From: Polytrichum commune
Lineage: Eukaryota; Streptophyta; Polytrichopsida; Polytrichales; Polytrichaceae
DNA: 64,000 nt
Assembly (NCBI GenBank): GCA_950295325.1
Contig: OX485803.1
Span: 15,684,001-15,748,000 of the forward strand
Reading direction: 5' to 3'
A model generated the notes under the pieces. That model was not told where the DNA came from and ran no database searches. It saw nothing but the letters and a program-made list of their open reading frames with translations. The first letter of the stretch is position 1. Each line of letters begins with the position of its first letter. Both the position numbers and the translations under genes were made by a program. This document shows, one piece after another, positions 23,779-36,345 of this stretch.

Positions 23779-24414
23779 CCCCACCTGATTTTAGCTAAGC
23801 CTAAAAGTTGGTTCTAAAAACACAGCCTTCACGCCATCAACATTGTCTAGTGCCGAGCCTAGTTGGCAAATGATGTGGCATGGTTTAAAATCTCATCCCA
23901 AATGTCAAATGTCTTAAATCTCAAGTTTTAGTTAAGTAGCTTTCACACATGGTCATGGTTTTATCTACCAAGCAATGAATGTTGGATAGTTTTTGTCCCA
24001 TCCCCAAATCCCTTACTACTCATCTATCTTACCATCAGTTTTTGTTAATGGAGCTCCTCGTGCCCTCATAGCTAAAACTAAAAAGCAACCAATCACAAGG
24101 GCGGGAGGTGACACTTTTAAAAGTTCTATGTTCTTGCCTCATGTCTAGGTACCGATGGGAGGGTCGGTGCTTGGGGCTTAAAACCTCCACTTGTAAGCCA
24201 TGCCACATCATTTGCCAACTAGGCTCGGCACTAGATAATGTCGATGGTGTGGAGGCCGTGTTTTTAGAACCACTTTTAGGCTTCGCTAAAGTTAGGTGGG
24301 GAGGGGGCATAAGATAGACGAGTAGTAAGGCATTTGGGGATGGGACAAAACTATCCAACATTCATTACTTGGTAAATAAAACAATGAACATGTGTGAAAG
24401 CTACTTAACTAAAA
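23779..24414. repeat. permuted inverted repeat, order A-B-A'-B'
   Basis: Segment A (23779-23883, with gtgccgagcctagttggcaa and atgatgtggcatgg) is inverted at 24198-24303. Segment B (23926-24031, with gttaagtagctttcacacat and aatgaatgttggatagt) is inverted at 24310-24414. In a simple hairpin the order would be A-B-B'-A', so the arms here are permuted. A short third relative, aggtggggagggggcatta, lies at about 24534-24552. Confidence 0.8.
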
Positions 24415-24854
24415 CCTACTTGAAAATCTCCACAACAAATTCTTGTAGGTACATCAGGATAACCGGATGCCTCCGCTATAACCGAGAGAGCTTTACCCGG
24501 GTTTTAGAAAAACTTTGGTTATTTGGTAAAGTCAGGTGGGGAGGGGGCATTAGATTTAATGACAGAAGACTTCATCACTGGGGAAGTGGCCAAGGAGAAG
24601 TTTGGGTTAGTGTCTGGGCAGGATGTTGGGCATCCTAGCCTTTCCAAGTCCAACGTACTACATGTTGTGATCTTCGGGGTTTTCTTTATTGATTTAAGGT
24701 ATATTCTACAGATTTCTTTGAAACAATCGGTAATTATCCTGATGTCTTGAACGTCAACCTGTTCATTTGGAACTAAGCGGTCGGTTCTCCCTGTTCATTG
24801 GCTTGGCTTGGCTTCCCTGTTGTTGAGGGGGACTTGGAAAGAGGTTGGATGCCA

Positions 24855-25234
24855 AACCTCCCCATACGAACTCTCAAGGGAGGTGGATAGGGGTTGGGGC
24901 CCACGATCCATCACCCCCAACAAAAATGATTGTTTTGGATCCTGTCTGAAAATTGATGTCCAACCTGCCTGACTTCGAAAGAAAAAAAGAAAAAAAAAGA
25001 AAAAAATTGCCTTTGCATTCTTGGAAGCTACTTGTCCATATAACCCATATTGAGTGCATGTTATCTTCAAGGTCCAAAATCTATCTATCTATCTATCTAT
25101 ATTCCAAAATCGAGCGGGTTGGACAACAATTTTTGGTCGAGATTTCATATATTTTTCTTGGGGGTTGCCTGGAGTGGTTGGATCACGGGCCTCACTCCTA
25201 TCCACCTCCCTGTGAAAGTTTGTAGGGGGAGGTT
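24855..25234. mobile_element. foldback/MITE-like element, ~380 bp
   Basis: The left arm (24855-24910, with aacctccccatacgaactct, caagggaggtggatagg and ggcccacgatcc) is matched inverted at 25180-25234 (ggatcacgggcctcactcct, atccacctccctgtgaaagt and agggggaggtt). The interior has an A-rich tract and (TATC)n. Its stretch at 25002-25085 (tttgcattcttggaagctac, acccatattgagtgcat) is related to 58530-58605, so this is a dispersed family. There is no coding capacity. Confidence 0.65.
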
Positions 25235-26945
25235 CAGCGTCCGCCTATAAGGAGCTCGCATGGAGTATCTTCATAGCTTGGCAATTGACCTTAGTGTGGA
25301 TGAGGCCCTCTCCTCGGGTAGGTCACTCTATAGGATTTTTGTGCAGCACGTGCGGCGGAGGGGTATCTGATTGAGGGCTATTTACCTCCAAGGTACAAAT
25401 CAAAAGCTCCCTATAATTACTTAATTCTCTAAAATGGCATTTTTTGTGCACCCTACCATTACTTATATTGCCCACGTCATTGTAATTTTTTGTAGTCTAC
25501 ATTCATTTTAATTAAAAAGAGCTCATTTAAAAGTGTATGCAATGCAATAGCGGTGGGAAAAAGCAAGGCAACAAAAGGGCATAAAGCATACATACCTTTG
25601 TAGAAACTAAGTGCAAAAACTTATCATATAGGTGAAAGGCTTGTGCTTACCAAACAAATCTTAACTTGTACAAAATATGTGTATTGTTAATCACATCACA
25701 AAAGAATAAGTGTGATAACACGATGCATATCATTCCAAGATCATGACCTGAATGATATCATACAATTGCAAGTGATGAAGAATACAAAGATACTTAAGTA
25801 TAATACAGTTGAAAATTTGTTTCAAAATATGCGGTTTTACAACCCATAGAACATAACCTTCATGCATCAAAAAAGAAGGCTTAGGGTGGAAACACAACAA
25901 GAGTGAGCATGTATTCACAAACACAACACCCGCTTCATAAAATTTTGACCCAAACACAAAAAACCGCAACCATTGCAGCTTTGCAGAAGTCATGTGGTTC
26001 CCTACACGAGCTTGTGCAAAGGCTCCATCTTTTGCAAAATCCTACATTTATCCTCATTGTCCCAAAACTCAAACGGCCACTCATGTGTCGATCTCTCTTC
26101 CAAACAAACCTTGACCGAGGTGTACGTTTCCTCCTCAAAAACCTTCAACTTGTTGTAATACTGGAGCACAACATAATCATCCTCCATAGTCCACATTTTC
26201 ATTTGAGTTGTCATATGTAAACACCAACACGGTCACCCAACAGAAGTGGAATAATCAATCACAAGCCGCACACAAAACTCTAAACCCTATGCCGCCTCCA
26301 AAAAAATTGTAAGACCTAAGAAAATCAAAAGCCTATATGGAATTTCACGGCCGCCTCTGATCCTAAAGTAACCACGAAAGAGACTCTACAGAGGAGATCC
26401 TAAACCAACTACAACAAGACATAGTTGTTGGACTTTGTTAGCATAAGCTTCAACAAGGAGGAGCTTCAACAAAAAGTTGCCCGAAACACATCGGACTTGA
26501 GGAAGAAACAAAACCCTAGTAGGTATTTTTTACAAACAGCAGTGCAGGAAGACAACCAGATACGAGTGCTACGATTTTCATCCATTTTGGGCAAACGATA
26601 AGGCATTTTCCATCTATCCCTCGTGAGCCATGCGCACAAAATCAATCCTACTAAACACAAATCCTAGGATCCTTATTTTCAGCCCCTATATTATTTTTAC
26701 AAAAAAAAGAATGGTCCACATTTTAAACTTATCTATCTTACTTGTAATGGGATTGTCTACTTTTAAGGGCCCTTCATTATTTGGAATTCTTTTATAAATT
26801 TATGTCAAACGTGTTAAATCCTCCCTATATTATGCCATATGTTGTTTTTAAAATGTACTAAGTAAACTACCCCGGGTTAAGATACATAAATTATATACCA
26901 AACTATTGTTTCAATAAGTGGCATCGACTTTGTGCATTACGCCAC
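25235..26945. other. intergenic; one short unassigned frame
   Basis: A 70-codon minus-strand frame at 26002-26214 starts MTTQMKMWTMEDDYVVLQYY and has Trp at intervals (HEWPFEFWDNEDKC). This loosely recalls SANT/MYB-like domains carried by some transposons. It stops abruptly, has no recognisable neighbours and is not called as a gene. I see nothing else in this stretch. Confidence 0.3.
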
Positions 26946-26949
26946 AGAA

Positions 26950-27090
26950 AAGGTAGGGTACAATTGGACAATGGATGAACCAAAAATAAGTTGGGATGAC
27001 AATACTTGTAAACTTATTCATAAGAAGTGTCAATAGCAAAAGCTACCACAGTGACATAATATACCATATGACACTAAATACAACATTCTA
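26950..27090 (+). repeat. dispersed repeat family R2, partial copy
   Basis: The copy has aaaggtagggtacaattgga, caatggatgaac, attcataagaagtgtcaa and ccatatgacactaaata. It aligns with one arm of the foldback element at 51638-53100 and with 47441-47545. Only one arm is present, so it is a fragment or solo arm. Confidence 0.6.
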
Positions 27091-28114
27091 GTGTAGCACA
27101 CAAGTCCCATAATCAATACCACACGTCTCTCGAAATTCACCAGGAATCTATCATAGGGGTAGATGTTGCAAATTTTTGAATTGCACAAGACTTGTGTGTT
27201 GAGTGTTGGTATGACAACTTGAATCACACAATCCTGTTGTGGTACTCTCCTGCCATTATCCATAACACTCATCTTGCAAAATTGAACACAAATCTATCCC
27301 AGTTGTAGATTTGCAATGCAATTGACTGCAAGACTTGTATGCTCAGTGCTTGTAGTGACAGCTTGAATTGCATGATCCTGATTCCTGTTGCAGTACTTTC
27401 CTCCCATTTCCACCTTCACAGAAAGCACTATGGTATGTGGGTGTTATTTGGTTCGTTTATTATGTTCTCCGACTTCTACCGACTAGATTTACACAACAAA
27501 ATTCGTGTTGTATTAGCAAATATACGTTGAAACATATGCAAAAATCGGACTAAAAATCAGACTTCTCTAGATTTAGTTATGGTTATTGGAAGTGCATGTT
27601 TGTTGTTTTCTTAATTGTATACATACTAGGTCTTCCTCAATTATGTTCATTATTGAGTGTAGAGTACTTATTAATACTCGAAGACATGGTCCAATCTCTT
27701 TTCAACATATGTCTTTATGATGTTTTCTTTTTGATCCTCACCAAACCACATACCAATCAAATTTAGGGGTCCAGTTATAGAAAACCGGCCACTTAAGACC
27801 CATCTACCATAAACCAAGTGTTTCTTCTATTGAATTCCTCCTCTCCAACCAACGGACAACATCTTGAGTCCTTGAAAGCAAATGTTGTAATGTTGTAGAG
27901 TGCTTCATGCTTCAAATTCTAATAAATAGTTGATCCTTTTTTGTTGCTACCACTTGGTAAGTTTACATTGGTCGAGACACACTCAAATTCCACATGGGAA
28001 TCAAGGTCCTACATCCAAAAAGATGAACTAGGAAGCACCTTACAATATTGTGCTAAAGTAGAAGCCTAGTGATCATGTGACCTCGAGCATGTGCATATTA
28101 TGTAACCATACCTC
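27091..28114. other. intergenic with R1 copy
   Basis: Apart from the R1 copy at 27675-27765 (agacatggtccaatctcttt, caacatatgtctttatg) I see only two loosely similar blocks at about 27120-27260 and 27290-27410. They share a segment near 'ttgcaa..ttgactgcaagacttgt' and look like an old duplication. Confidence 0.35.
27675..27765 (+). repeat. dispersed repeat family R1, copy 3
   Basis: The segment catggtccaatctcttttca, acatatgtctttatg, tgatcctcaccaaaccacat matches the copies at 1336-1440 and 61030-61120 in the same order and orientation. Confidence 0.5.
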
Positions 28115-28617
28115 TAAGGGCCGCTTCACACACGAGCCAAGAGCCGTGACCATGAAATTGTGAGTGCCTAAAAGAAAGTGTCCAAAGGCCATCCCAAGAC
28201 ACCTCCAAAATCATGTAGTGTGGTCACGGATCCTCAAGTGGAGTGTCAAGTCATATGTAACCGGCCCTCAACCAAATGCTATGTCAATGAATTTTTATAC
28301 ATGTGGGTTCTCACACATGATAGAATAGAACAAATCAATGGTTGTGAACATTCAGAGTGCCATGGTCTCCCGGTTTTGTGTTAGGCCTACCTCCAAGAGG
28401 TAGTTTTTGAAAATAATCCAAGTGACCATGAAACATGACCCATCTGATGCCATGTAGGAATCCATGTAGACTTTACATCCATCTTGCATTCACATACTCC
28501 ATTGGTCCCTCAAGCACAATGTGAAGTGAACTTAGACCGGCTTCGCCTTTTCCACCAATGAGAGTGCTGGAAGTGTAATGGTCACGGGCTCTCAGTCTTG
28601 TGTGTGAAGTGGCCCTA
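28115..28617. mobile_element. MITE-like element with ~38-bp inverted ends
   Basis: The left end (28115-28152) has aagggccgcttcacacacga and agagccgtgaccat. The right end (28578-28617), reverse-complemented, has tagggccacttcacacacaa and gagcccgtgaccat. The interior, near 28350-28400 (ccatggtctcccggttttgt, gttaggcctacctc), is related to 47128-47165. There is no coding capacity and the target duplication is not clear. Confidence 0.65.
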
Positions 28618-29891
28618 ATCACAATCGCCTCATAAAATTATATTTTTAGTGGTGTCTTTTACCAAACTGACGTGGAGACTTGCCGGTGGTGCTAAAAGGG
28701 CTAACTTTCACATGTTGGTTGTTTGTGGCGAAGGTAAATTCAACCTCGCCAACATTTGGCAAAGTTTTGAACTGGAGTTCATTACATTTTGTTGGCCGAA
28801 CAATTGTAAAGTAGGAGGTCGAAATATGAGACATACATTTGCTTTGTTGTTGAATAATGTGCAAGGTGGAATGTGGCGGTTGGTGTCACCTCATATATCC
28901 CATTTTGATTGTTGCATGAGTAGACATATGCGAGCCAAAATTTCATGTTAATAGTTTCATTAAGGTGAGTTTTAGTGATGTTTATATGGCATTTATGTGA
29001 TATTTTGATGAAGATTGTACTTAGATGTATGGAAGTAGTGAACTGTGGATGGAGTTAGGCAGATAGAAGTATAATCATGGGCTTAGGAGCCCCTAGTCCA
29101 TTAAGATTATCTTCTTCCTCGCCTTGCCATAAGAAGGCGGAGAGAGGCAAACATTTTTTTGATCAACTTTGAGTGTATTGTTAAACTTATAGTCTTGTCA
29201 CCCTTGACACATAGATTGTGTGAGGTCATTAGTTAAACTATTTTCTTTGAACAACTATTAGTTTATGTAGTGATTGTAGGATTGTGGTTTTGAGATAAAG
29301 TTGATTGATTATTTGGGAATATGAGTCACACTTGGGTTGTTGATATTCGGTTAAACCATCTTCTTTGAGTTTGAAATTGAAAACTATTGTCATGTGAGTG
29401 AAATGCAGTTGATTGAGTGAATGGAATTTGTGACGTGAGATTGACAAACTATGATTGAAGACATGGGTGAATTTGGAATGTGAGTGAACCAATATTTATC
29501 TTTGTGAGTTAAGGAATGGAACATAGAAAATCATGTGGTAGAAAATAAGTTAAAGGAGGAGTTGAATTGACGAGGAATCCCTCTGCATTACAACAAAGTG
29601 AGATAAATTTTAACAACGTGATCCGAGAAATTATCAACATTGTAAAAACATTGTATGAGAGTTCAAAATTCTTTCACATTGGAGAGAAGAAGAATGAATC
29701 ATATGAAAATATTGTGGTAGAAAAGTGAATAAGGAGATAGAATGTACAATTATTGTCAGGAATACATACGTTGATAAGAGCAAATGTAAACTATTGGCTG
29801 AGAAAGGTGTTAACGCATAAAGTTTGGTCAAATCATAGCCTGGCAATGTTCAAAGAGAGTTGAGTGATTAGGTTAGCGTTGAGCAATGAGT
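28618..29891. other. intergenic, no gene seen
   Basis: The stretch holds AT-rich DNA with short unassigned frames on both strands and no recognisable repeat. Confidence 0.4.
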
Positions 29892-30835
29892 TACCGTACG
29901 TTAAGGGCAGCTTCGGCACAAAATAATTCTAAAAATAGACGCCAAATTTTTTGGAATATTATTGGCATTTTTTGCCGAATATAAAATTAATTAATTTTCA
30001 AAATTGCCAAAAAGTAAGAAATTTTTACTTCTCACTAGAGTTTTACTTACAATGGAAGCATATGTGAATTTTGAGAGAGAAGGTGCTCCTTTTGTAATCA
30101 AGCTCACTTACATTAGTCCACAAAGAATATGGGTTAAGAAGTAGCAAGACTCTAGGTGAGGCTTTTCAAATGTGTTGTACACAAATTTTTGGAGTCCAAT
30201 TGAGCATAGAAGATGAAGTTTTATAGAATTTTGTCCAACTAACAAAAGTTGAGAAATCAATCCTTCTTCCACCTCCAATAAGTTTTGTGTCAAAATAATT
30301 CTTTATGCAAAAGATATGGACAAAACATTGCAGCCGTGTAAAGATCAAAAAATTAAAATGCGTTCATAACAGTTTTTCGGAGCTCATTTGTGCATAGAAG
30401 ATCAACTTTTTTGGATTTTTGTTGGTCTAAGAAAAGTTTACAAATCAAGTAATCTTTCACCTCCAACAAATTTTATGTCATTTGAAGACTCTATGCAAAT
30501 GTTATGCGAGTTATAAAAATGAAGTCTAACTCGGTGCTTCACCTCAAAGTTTACATATCCCATATGCATTGTTGAACACAACTCCACTCTACTTGCATAA
30601 AGCACAGAGCATTCTCTACTCTTCACTCACATCTTACTTGTCATTCAATGCAAGAGAGATGTACAAGATATAAGATTAAATAGAAAATTAAAAATGAATT
30701 TAAGCTGAATTTTAAAAATTAAAAGAGAAAATTGCCAAAAATATGAATATACTATTTCTAGGTGCCGAACACTATTTTTTTACTTTTAATAATTATTCGG
30801 CAAGAGAGCGCCGAAGCTGCCCTTAACGTACGGTA
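29892..30835. mobile_element. 940-bp non-autonomous DNA transposon with perfect inverted ends
   Basis: The ends are perfect 26-bp inverted repeats: taccgtacgttaagggcag then cttcggc at 29892-29917, mirrored at 30810-30835. A second weaker inverted motif (ttgccgaata) lies just inside each end. The outermost TA on each side may be the TA target duplication of Tc1/mariner-like elements, which would give a 24-bp repeat. The interior contains two diverged copies of a ~146-bp unit (about 30180-30325 and 30367-30512, sharing gagcatagaagat and ttccacctccaa). No transposase is present. Confidence 0.85.
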
Positions 30836-33800
30836 GTCAAACGGAGGTGAAATCAAAGACCATTGTTAATTGAAAGGAAAGAAGAACATGTGATAGGGAT
30901 AGACTAAGTGATACCTAGGGTTACTTGAGAGAGGAACCGCTTGAGTGTAATTATGTCTTGTGAAAGGCACATTAAGTATTAGGGATAGAGAAGGTCAAGG
31001 GTTAGTCTAAAAGGGAGACCACTTGACAATTGTTGAGACTTGTGAAAGGTGAAGGACAATATGTGTCCTAATATTAGAATTGTGATTATAGTTGAAGAAA
31101 GGACTATAGTCATGTTTGTGAGTCTGTGAGAGTTGAAATTAGTGTACCCTTTTAGCAACTAAAGATAATGAGGATAAAATTCAAATTAGTTAGGTAACTA
31201 TGGGGATGATAGATTAAGGGTTAGCATTTGTGGTAGTGATAGGACAAACTCTAAGTTATCATGGACATCTAGGCATGAGTCATCCCAGGGCTAGAAGGAT
31301 TCTTAGATTGATACTTAGTTTAGGAACTTTGATCTATGGGAGTGAAGTGTAGATTAACTAAATTAAATATTGTCTTGTTTGTACCATTGCTGTTGATGCA
31401 GGTTGTGCATGGCAGTCAAGACTATAACTTGATCTTGGTATTAGTTATGAATTGCATAATTATGAGTGATCTTGGAAGTACTAAATAAATAATTAGTCTT
31501 GTATTGGAATTTAACATTGACCAGTTAATGAAGGAACTTGTTGTGATTTGAAGATACATTGGCCAATGGTTACAAAGACAATTATTACACTCAAAGAAGA
31601 TCATGGTTACCAAAGACTATTGTTACACTTTACGTAAGGGAATAAAATCTTACAGATCATAGCCAAAAGATAAGACAAAATGAGATATTGAAAGAGAGGT
31701 CCAAAGAGGAACCCTTGAAGGAAGAAATAGTGAAAGACGTGTTTATTGTGTTTTTAGAATGTAATGACAACCCTTTTGTCTAATTAATGAATTGCAATGT
31801 GATAGGTGCATGTAACATACATCAAAGCAAGCCTTCCTTGAGAGTTTGTACCATGGCTTTTGGTTAATTTAAGTCATAACATAAACCTAACTACAACATA
31901 GTATTGAAATTTATACCTTGTTTTGGGTCCATGATAAAGTGATGGACAACTCCATCTCCTCAATACTTCAACTTTTCCATAGGGTGTAAGCAAACTACGG
32001 TGTCCTTATTTTGATGTCACATTGTAATTTTTACAATCCGTTGATAAGTTACAATATCTCCTACACTCAATAGTCTTTGCATCTTATAAAATATAACTCA
32101 TGTATATGATATAAAGTTAATAACAAGAGGTTTAAAGTAAATATGTATTGTCTTACCAAATGTTTACATATATAGGGGACTTTTGTGTCAATTACATAGT
32201 CCCCATGAAACATGTATATGGACTTATTGTCTTCAATTTGTGTAGTAAAAATGTACAATATTCTCTTCAAATTTCATGAACATAGTGTGGATAATATGAT
32301 TCATGTTTGTAGACAATTTTGAGGACATATTTGAAAGCTTAGGACTTTTCAAACCTCCACTAACATCATACAATGATGAAGTCCTAAATAGTTTCATGGA
32401 TATGTCTTTGCATATGTTCTTTTCATTAAGGTTGTATATTATGATGCAAAATACGGTTCCAAGTACTCACCTTTCTTTTAAGCATTTTTCTATACAATGA
32501 TGATGTCAACACTATGGTGTGTATGTGGTGGATATGGTGTTCATTTTGGATACTTTAATATGTGGTGGATAGGGTTTTGGTCTTGAATTTGTGTGGATAG
32601 GATTTTCAGCATGTGTAGGGTTCATCTACCTACATCATGCTTGAACCATGGAAGTACTTAAAGGAACTCCAAAATTCCCCAAAAAATGGACACTCTAACT
32701 TGCTTTCACCCCCTAGAATTGTGCCTACCATTGATTCTCATTCTCTAGGTAGAAAATCAGCATACTCCAATAGTTCAATTGATGAGAACTACTATGGGGA
32801 GTACCATAATAACTTACCTCTCCTAATTTTGCAGTTAATTATCCATGAATCATGGTTGTTACCTAAATTATGTAGATATTTAGCTTTAAAAAAAATAAAA
32901 ATGGTAGGCTCTCTTTATGTTTCCACTTCCCCTAAGGTAGATGTCAAAAGTTTCATGCATACTTCTATGTGGAAAGAAGGGGGAGGGGGGATATTGTTTT
33001 TTTGCCATCTAGTGGCTTTCGCTAACTTGGCCAACACATGCAAGAAGTGTGATGTATGACATACATGAATGTGACGGAAGGTGGTTAGAGTCCCATCACC
33101 TTATCCAAGAGGAGCTTATTATTACCCTTTCCAATTTTAGGTATATCTTGTCTGCATTCATGATATTGTAATGACACAAATGATTTTGATTTTAGAGTCT
33201 AGAAAGCCAAAAAGCTTATGAAACTAAAAATGCATCAAAGTGATGTCAAACTGACGAATCTTCTAGAGTGGTGGAGTGCGGTAACCCCTGTGAGATATAG
33301 GCTAATATCGACTCGATGGTCCAATTTGAAAGAAAGAACTAAGACTACAAATTTAAAAAGTGATTGGAGCTCATCCCTAAGGGACTTACAATGGACAATA
33401 ACACTTGAACCATTTGATCCTCCCCTTCTCAAGGAGATTGGAGTCGGTCTTCACTAGCGTCGCTCAAGCAAATGATTTTCAAATTGAATCCCATCTGGTA
33501 ACAGAATAACTGCACACGGATGCTCCAACAGACATAAACACATTCTTTGATAAAGGAGAAGGTACAATGTTCTGAATAATGTTGAGCACGTGCACTAGAT
33601 GCCGGACAATCTCGGGTCCACACCTTTATATATATAAGCTTGCCATGGACCTTTATTGCCACCGGGTACATTCCAATGAGCTTGGAATTTCCATACCACC
33701 CTTGAAAATTTAGACTATTATCACCAACATCTTTTACGGTTAGTCACTTGTACGTGGTCTACTATGAAGACTAGGGAAGAAAAAAACCCTTCTTTTTGGC

Positions 33801-34037
33801 ATAATTTGAGGAGATCCAATGGCCGCAAAGTTGAAGTTTTCAAGTTGGGGTAGCTAGTAAAAGTCTAGTTCTGTTAGAAATTGGATGACATGATCAACGA
33901 GGATCTTCGATTTGTTTCTAAATATAGAATGTACATATGTGAGAAAAAGAAGAAGTGGAATTCAGACTTGGAGTTCGTATACCTCTTCTAGGAGGGTCAA
34001 GGTTCATTGAATGGATGATGAGTGTCTCTCACTTTGA
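30836..34037. other. intergenic, no gene seen
   Basis: The longest open frame is about 140 codons at 32637-33059 on the plus strand. It matches no family I know and is Ile/Leu/Lys-rich as expected of AT-rich DNA. I could not find a repeat pair within this stretch. Confidence 0.4.
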
Positions 34038-34195
34038 CATAACATTACGCAATGCTCACTCCTCGTTCAGTGGGCCCCCAAAATATGACGATTGGATGCT
34101 TGGAAAGATGGGTCTCTTTGCTCAACTTTTCGAGCATCTTACTGTTGTATTCCAAGGGCACACTGAACGAGGAGTGAGCGTTGCGTAATGTTATG
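34038..34195. mobile_element. MITE, ~158 bp
   Basis: Inverted ends of about 35 bp, with one mismatch, are formed by cataacattacgcaatgctc and actcctcgttcagtg at 34038-34072 and by their complement at 34161-34195. A TA two bases in from each edge fits a Stowaway/mariner-type TA duplication, but this is not proven. There is no coding capacity. Confidence 0.75.
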
Positions 34196-35717
34196 AAGCT
34201 TGAATTTTGATTTTGAAATGTATTCAGATTCGGGTGTTGCCTGTGCTTCTAAAATTGTCGATCCTTGCAATTTGGACAACACACACGTGCAAGAAATTTT
34301 CCTTTTTTTCCTTTGATAGGTAGTTGAGCCTAAGAGCACCACTTCTACAATCTTTTTTTTCTATTTTGAGCAAGTTACTTAGCTCATGAAATTTTCCCAA
34401 AATTTTCAAAGACATGAAAATTTACGAAGAGTTTACAATTAAAAAAACAGATGCATATTCAATCTACTAGATCCTACAAAGAAATAAGCTTAGGGGGTGC
34501 GCCTTTCACTAAATCCAAGAATCACGTGTGTTCGCAACATACTAAAAAAAACCCCTATGTATAAGTTTGTTTGGTAAAATTAAGCAATACAAGTTCAATT
34601 TCAATGATCAAAATACAAGTGACAATATGTCTACATAGGAAATTTACATTGATATATGGTCATTAACATAAGAATAAATAACAATCAACCCTTATTATAT
34701 GTATAAGGCAAAAATCCATCAATAAAGTCTTTGAAGACTTTTTCATCTCCCAAATTCAAGTCACAAGCATCTAAGTTTGCAATACGTGTCACAATAACTT
34801 GGTAATCTCCTTAAAGTGTTCTTACATCCTTCTTAAAATGCCACTATGCTTGGCCAAAGTGGTGCCATTGTAAACTTAATGATGTACATGATTAATCACT
34901 TTTAACAGTGGCTTATTAATGGCACATTGCACTCACTTGTTGACAGTTTAAGAATGAAAAGTAGGAGTCGCCAAAAAGACGGTGTTAATACTTCTAGGTA
35001 TTGCTACCTAAGTGACCTTCTACGAGCTTCAAAAAAACCTTTGAAACGTTATTCGCCTTGAACACATTCAAATAAAATCCAACAAGACTTGCACCTATCT
35101 ATTTTGGAAATATTAAAGAATCTCTATGCCGAGTGGGGTGACCCAATGAAGACGGTGCAAGTGGTGTGCAAGTGGTGATGTGGAACAAGTGATTGTCTAA
35201 AATACAATAAAGCTACATTGAATTGATGATTTTCTACAAAGGTATTTGACAATGATCTTAATTTATAACAAATTTAAGGAACATGAAAAAAAAAAATTCA
35301 AGCTCAAAATAATTCAGGATTTGAAATTTACGTCCAAAACAAAATCTAGCCATTTGCTCTTGAGCATTTCTTTTAACGATAAGTTTTGGAAATCCCATCT
35401 TTGTACTAGTCTACATTTGAATACTTAACACAACAACAAAGATCACCATGAAAAAATATTCAATTTAAACAACATTTTACTACTACCTCTAGGTCTTTGA
35501 CCATAATGAAACAACCAACAACTATGGTTATAGGATGATACTGGAGCAGATTTTGGGTCCACTCTACCATGCATGCATGCACCCTAAATAACATAACCCA
35601 AAGGATGGACACCTCTCATGAATGGATTGTTCTAGTAAGGTAGTGCTAGCTAGTCTACTCTTCTCCATATTATATAGTTCCTTTCAACATTGATTGACAC
35701 AACCTAGCTATGTTTGG
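34196..35717. other. intergenic, no gene seen
   Basis: This is AT-rich DNA with short runs of A and no recognisable genes or repeats. Confidence 0.4.
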
Positions 35718-36345
35718 GGAAAACCGACGGCTAGTTCATTATCAGCCGTTGGATTTCCCCTCATGGCCGGTCCAAATTTCCAACCATCGGATGGCAATCC
35801 GACTGTAATTTCAATCCTCCGGCAATTAGCCGATGGACCAGAAAATGTCCCGGAATGTAGCCGATTCTTCTTGTGAGTTACTAGATTTTAGCCGGAAGCA
35901 TCTAGAGCGCTATTTGTCTGGGGCATCTGATGATGCACTTGAGGAAGTACCCTAAACCTTAAACTTTTTAAAGTATGCAACCTTTCCATGACCAAATCCA
36001 ATTGCTTCTATGAAGAATTGGGGGACCCTTGGCCTTCAAGCGGTGAAGGCATTGCTAGGTTCAATTCCTGCCAAGGATATTAACTCTTCAAATTTAAAGT
36101 TTTGAACGTGCCTTTCTTTTCACTTATTCAAGATTTTGTACTAAGAAATGATTTCTAATAACTTTTCATACAATTTTTAAACAATTAATGCCGATATGAG
36201 TTCCATTTAATCGGATATTGGCCAATGAAAATATGAAAATATAGGCAATTGGCCGATTGATTTTACAAAAGACCGGCTCTTGCCGATGTAAATTGGAAAA
36301 AAATCCAACCCTTCGTAGCAACTACCGGCAATTAGCCACTAAAGC
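35718..36345. repeat. cluster of GCCGAT/GCCGG short motifs
   Basis: About fourteen occurrences of gccgat, atcggc, gccgg or ccggc-type words lie in this 630-bp stretch, which is otherwise AT-rich. ccggcaattagcc occurs twice in the same orientation (about 35819 and 36325). Clusters of short repeated words are typical of the subterminal regions of CACTA and some other DNA transposons. No terminal repeats were found, so the identity is open. Confidence 0.4.
36030..36085 (+). repeat. possible tRNA-derived (SINE-like) fragment
   Basis: cttggccttcaagcggtgaa resembles a Leu/Ser-type tRNA A-box region. aggttcaattcctgcc, 30 bp on, matches the polymerase III B box. The arrangement is too short and unpaired to be a functional tRNA. 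Confidence 0.25.

Noticed and set aside
32637-33059. 140-codon plus-strand frame
   Set aside because: It has no recognisable motif and the composition expected of AT-rich random sequence.
33235-33457. Overlapping frames on both strands
   Set aside because: Neither shows a family signature; likely chance open frames.
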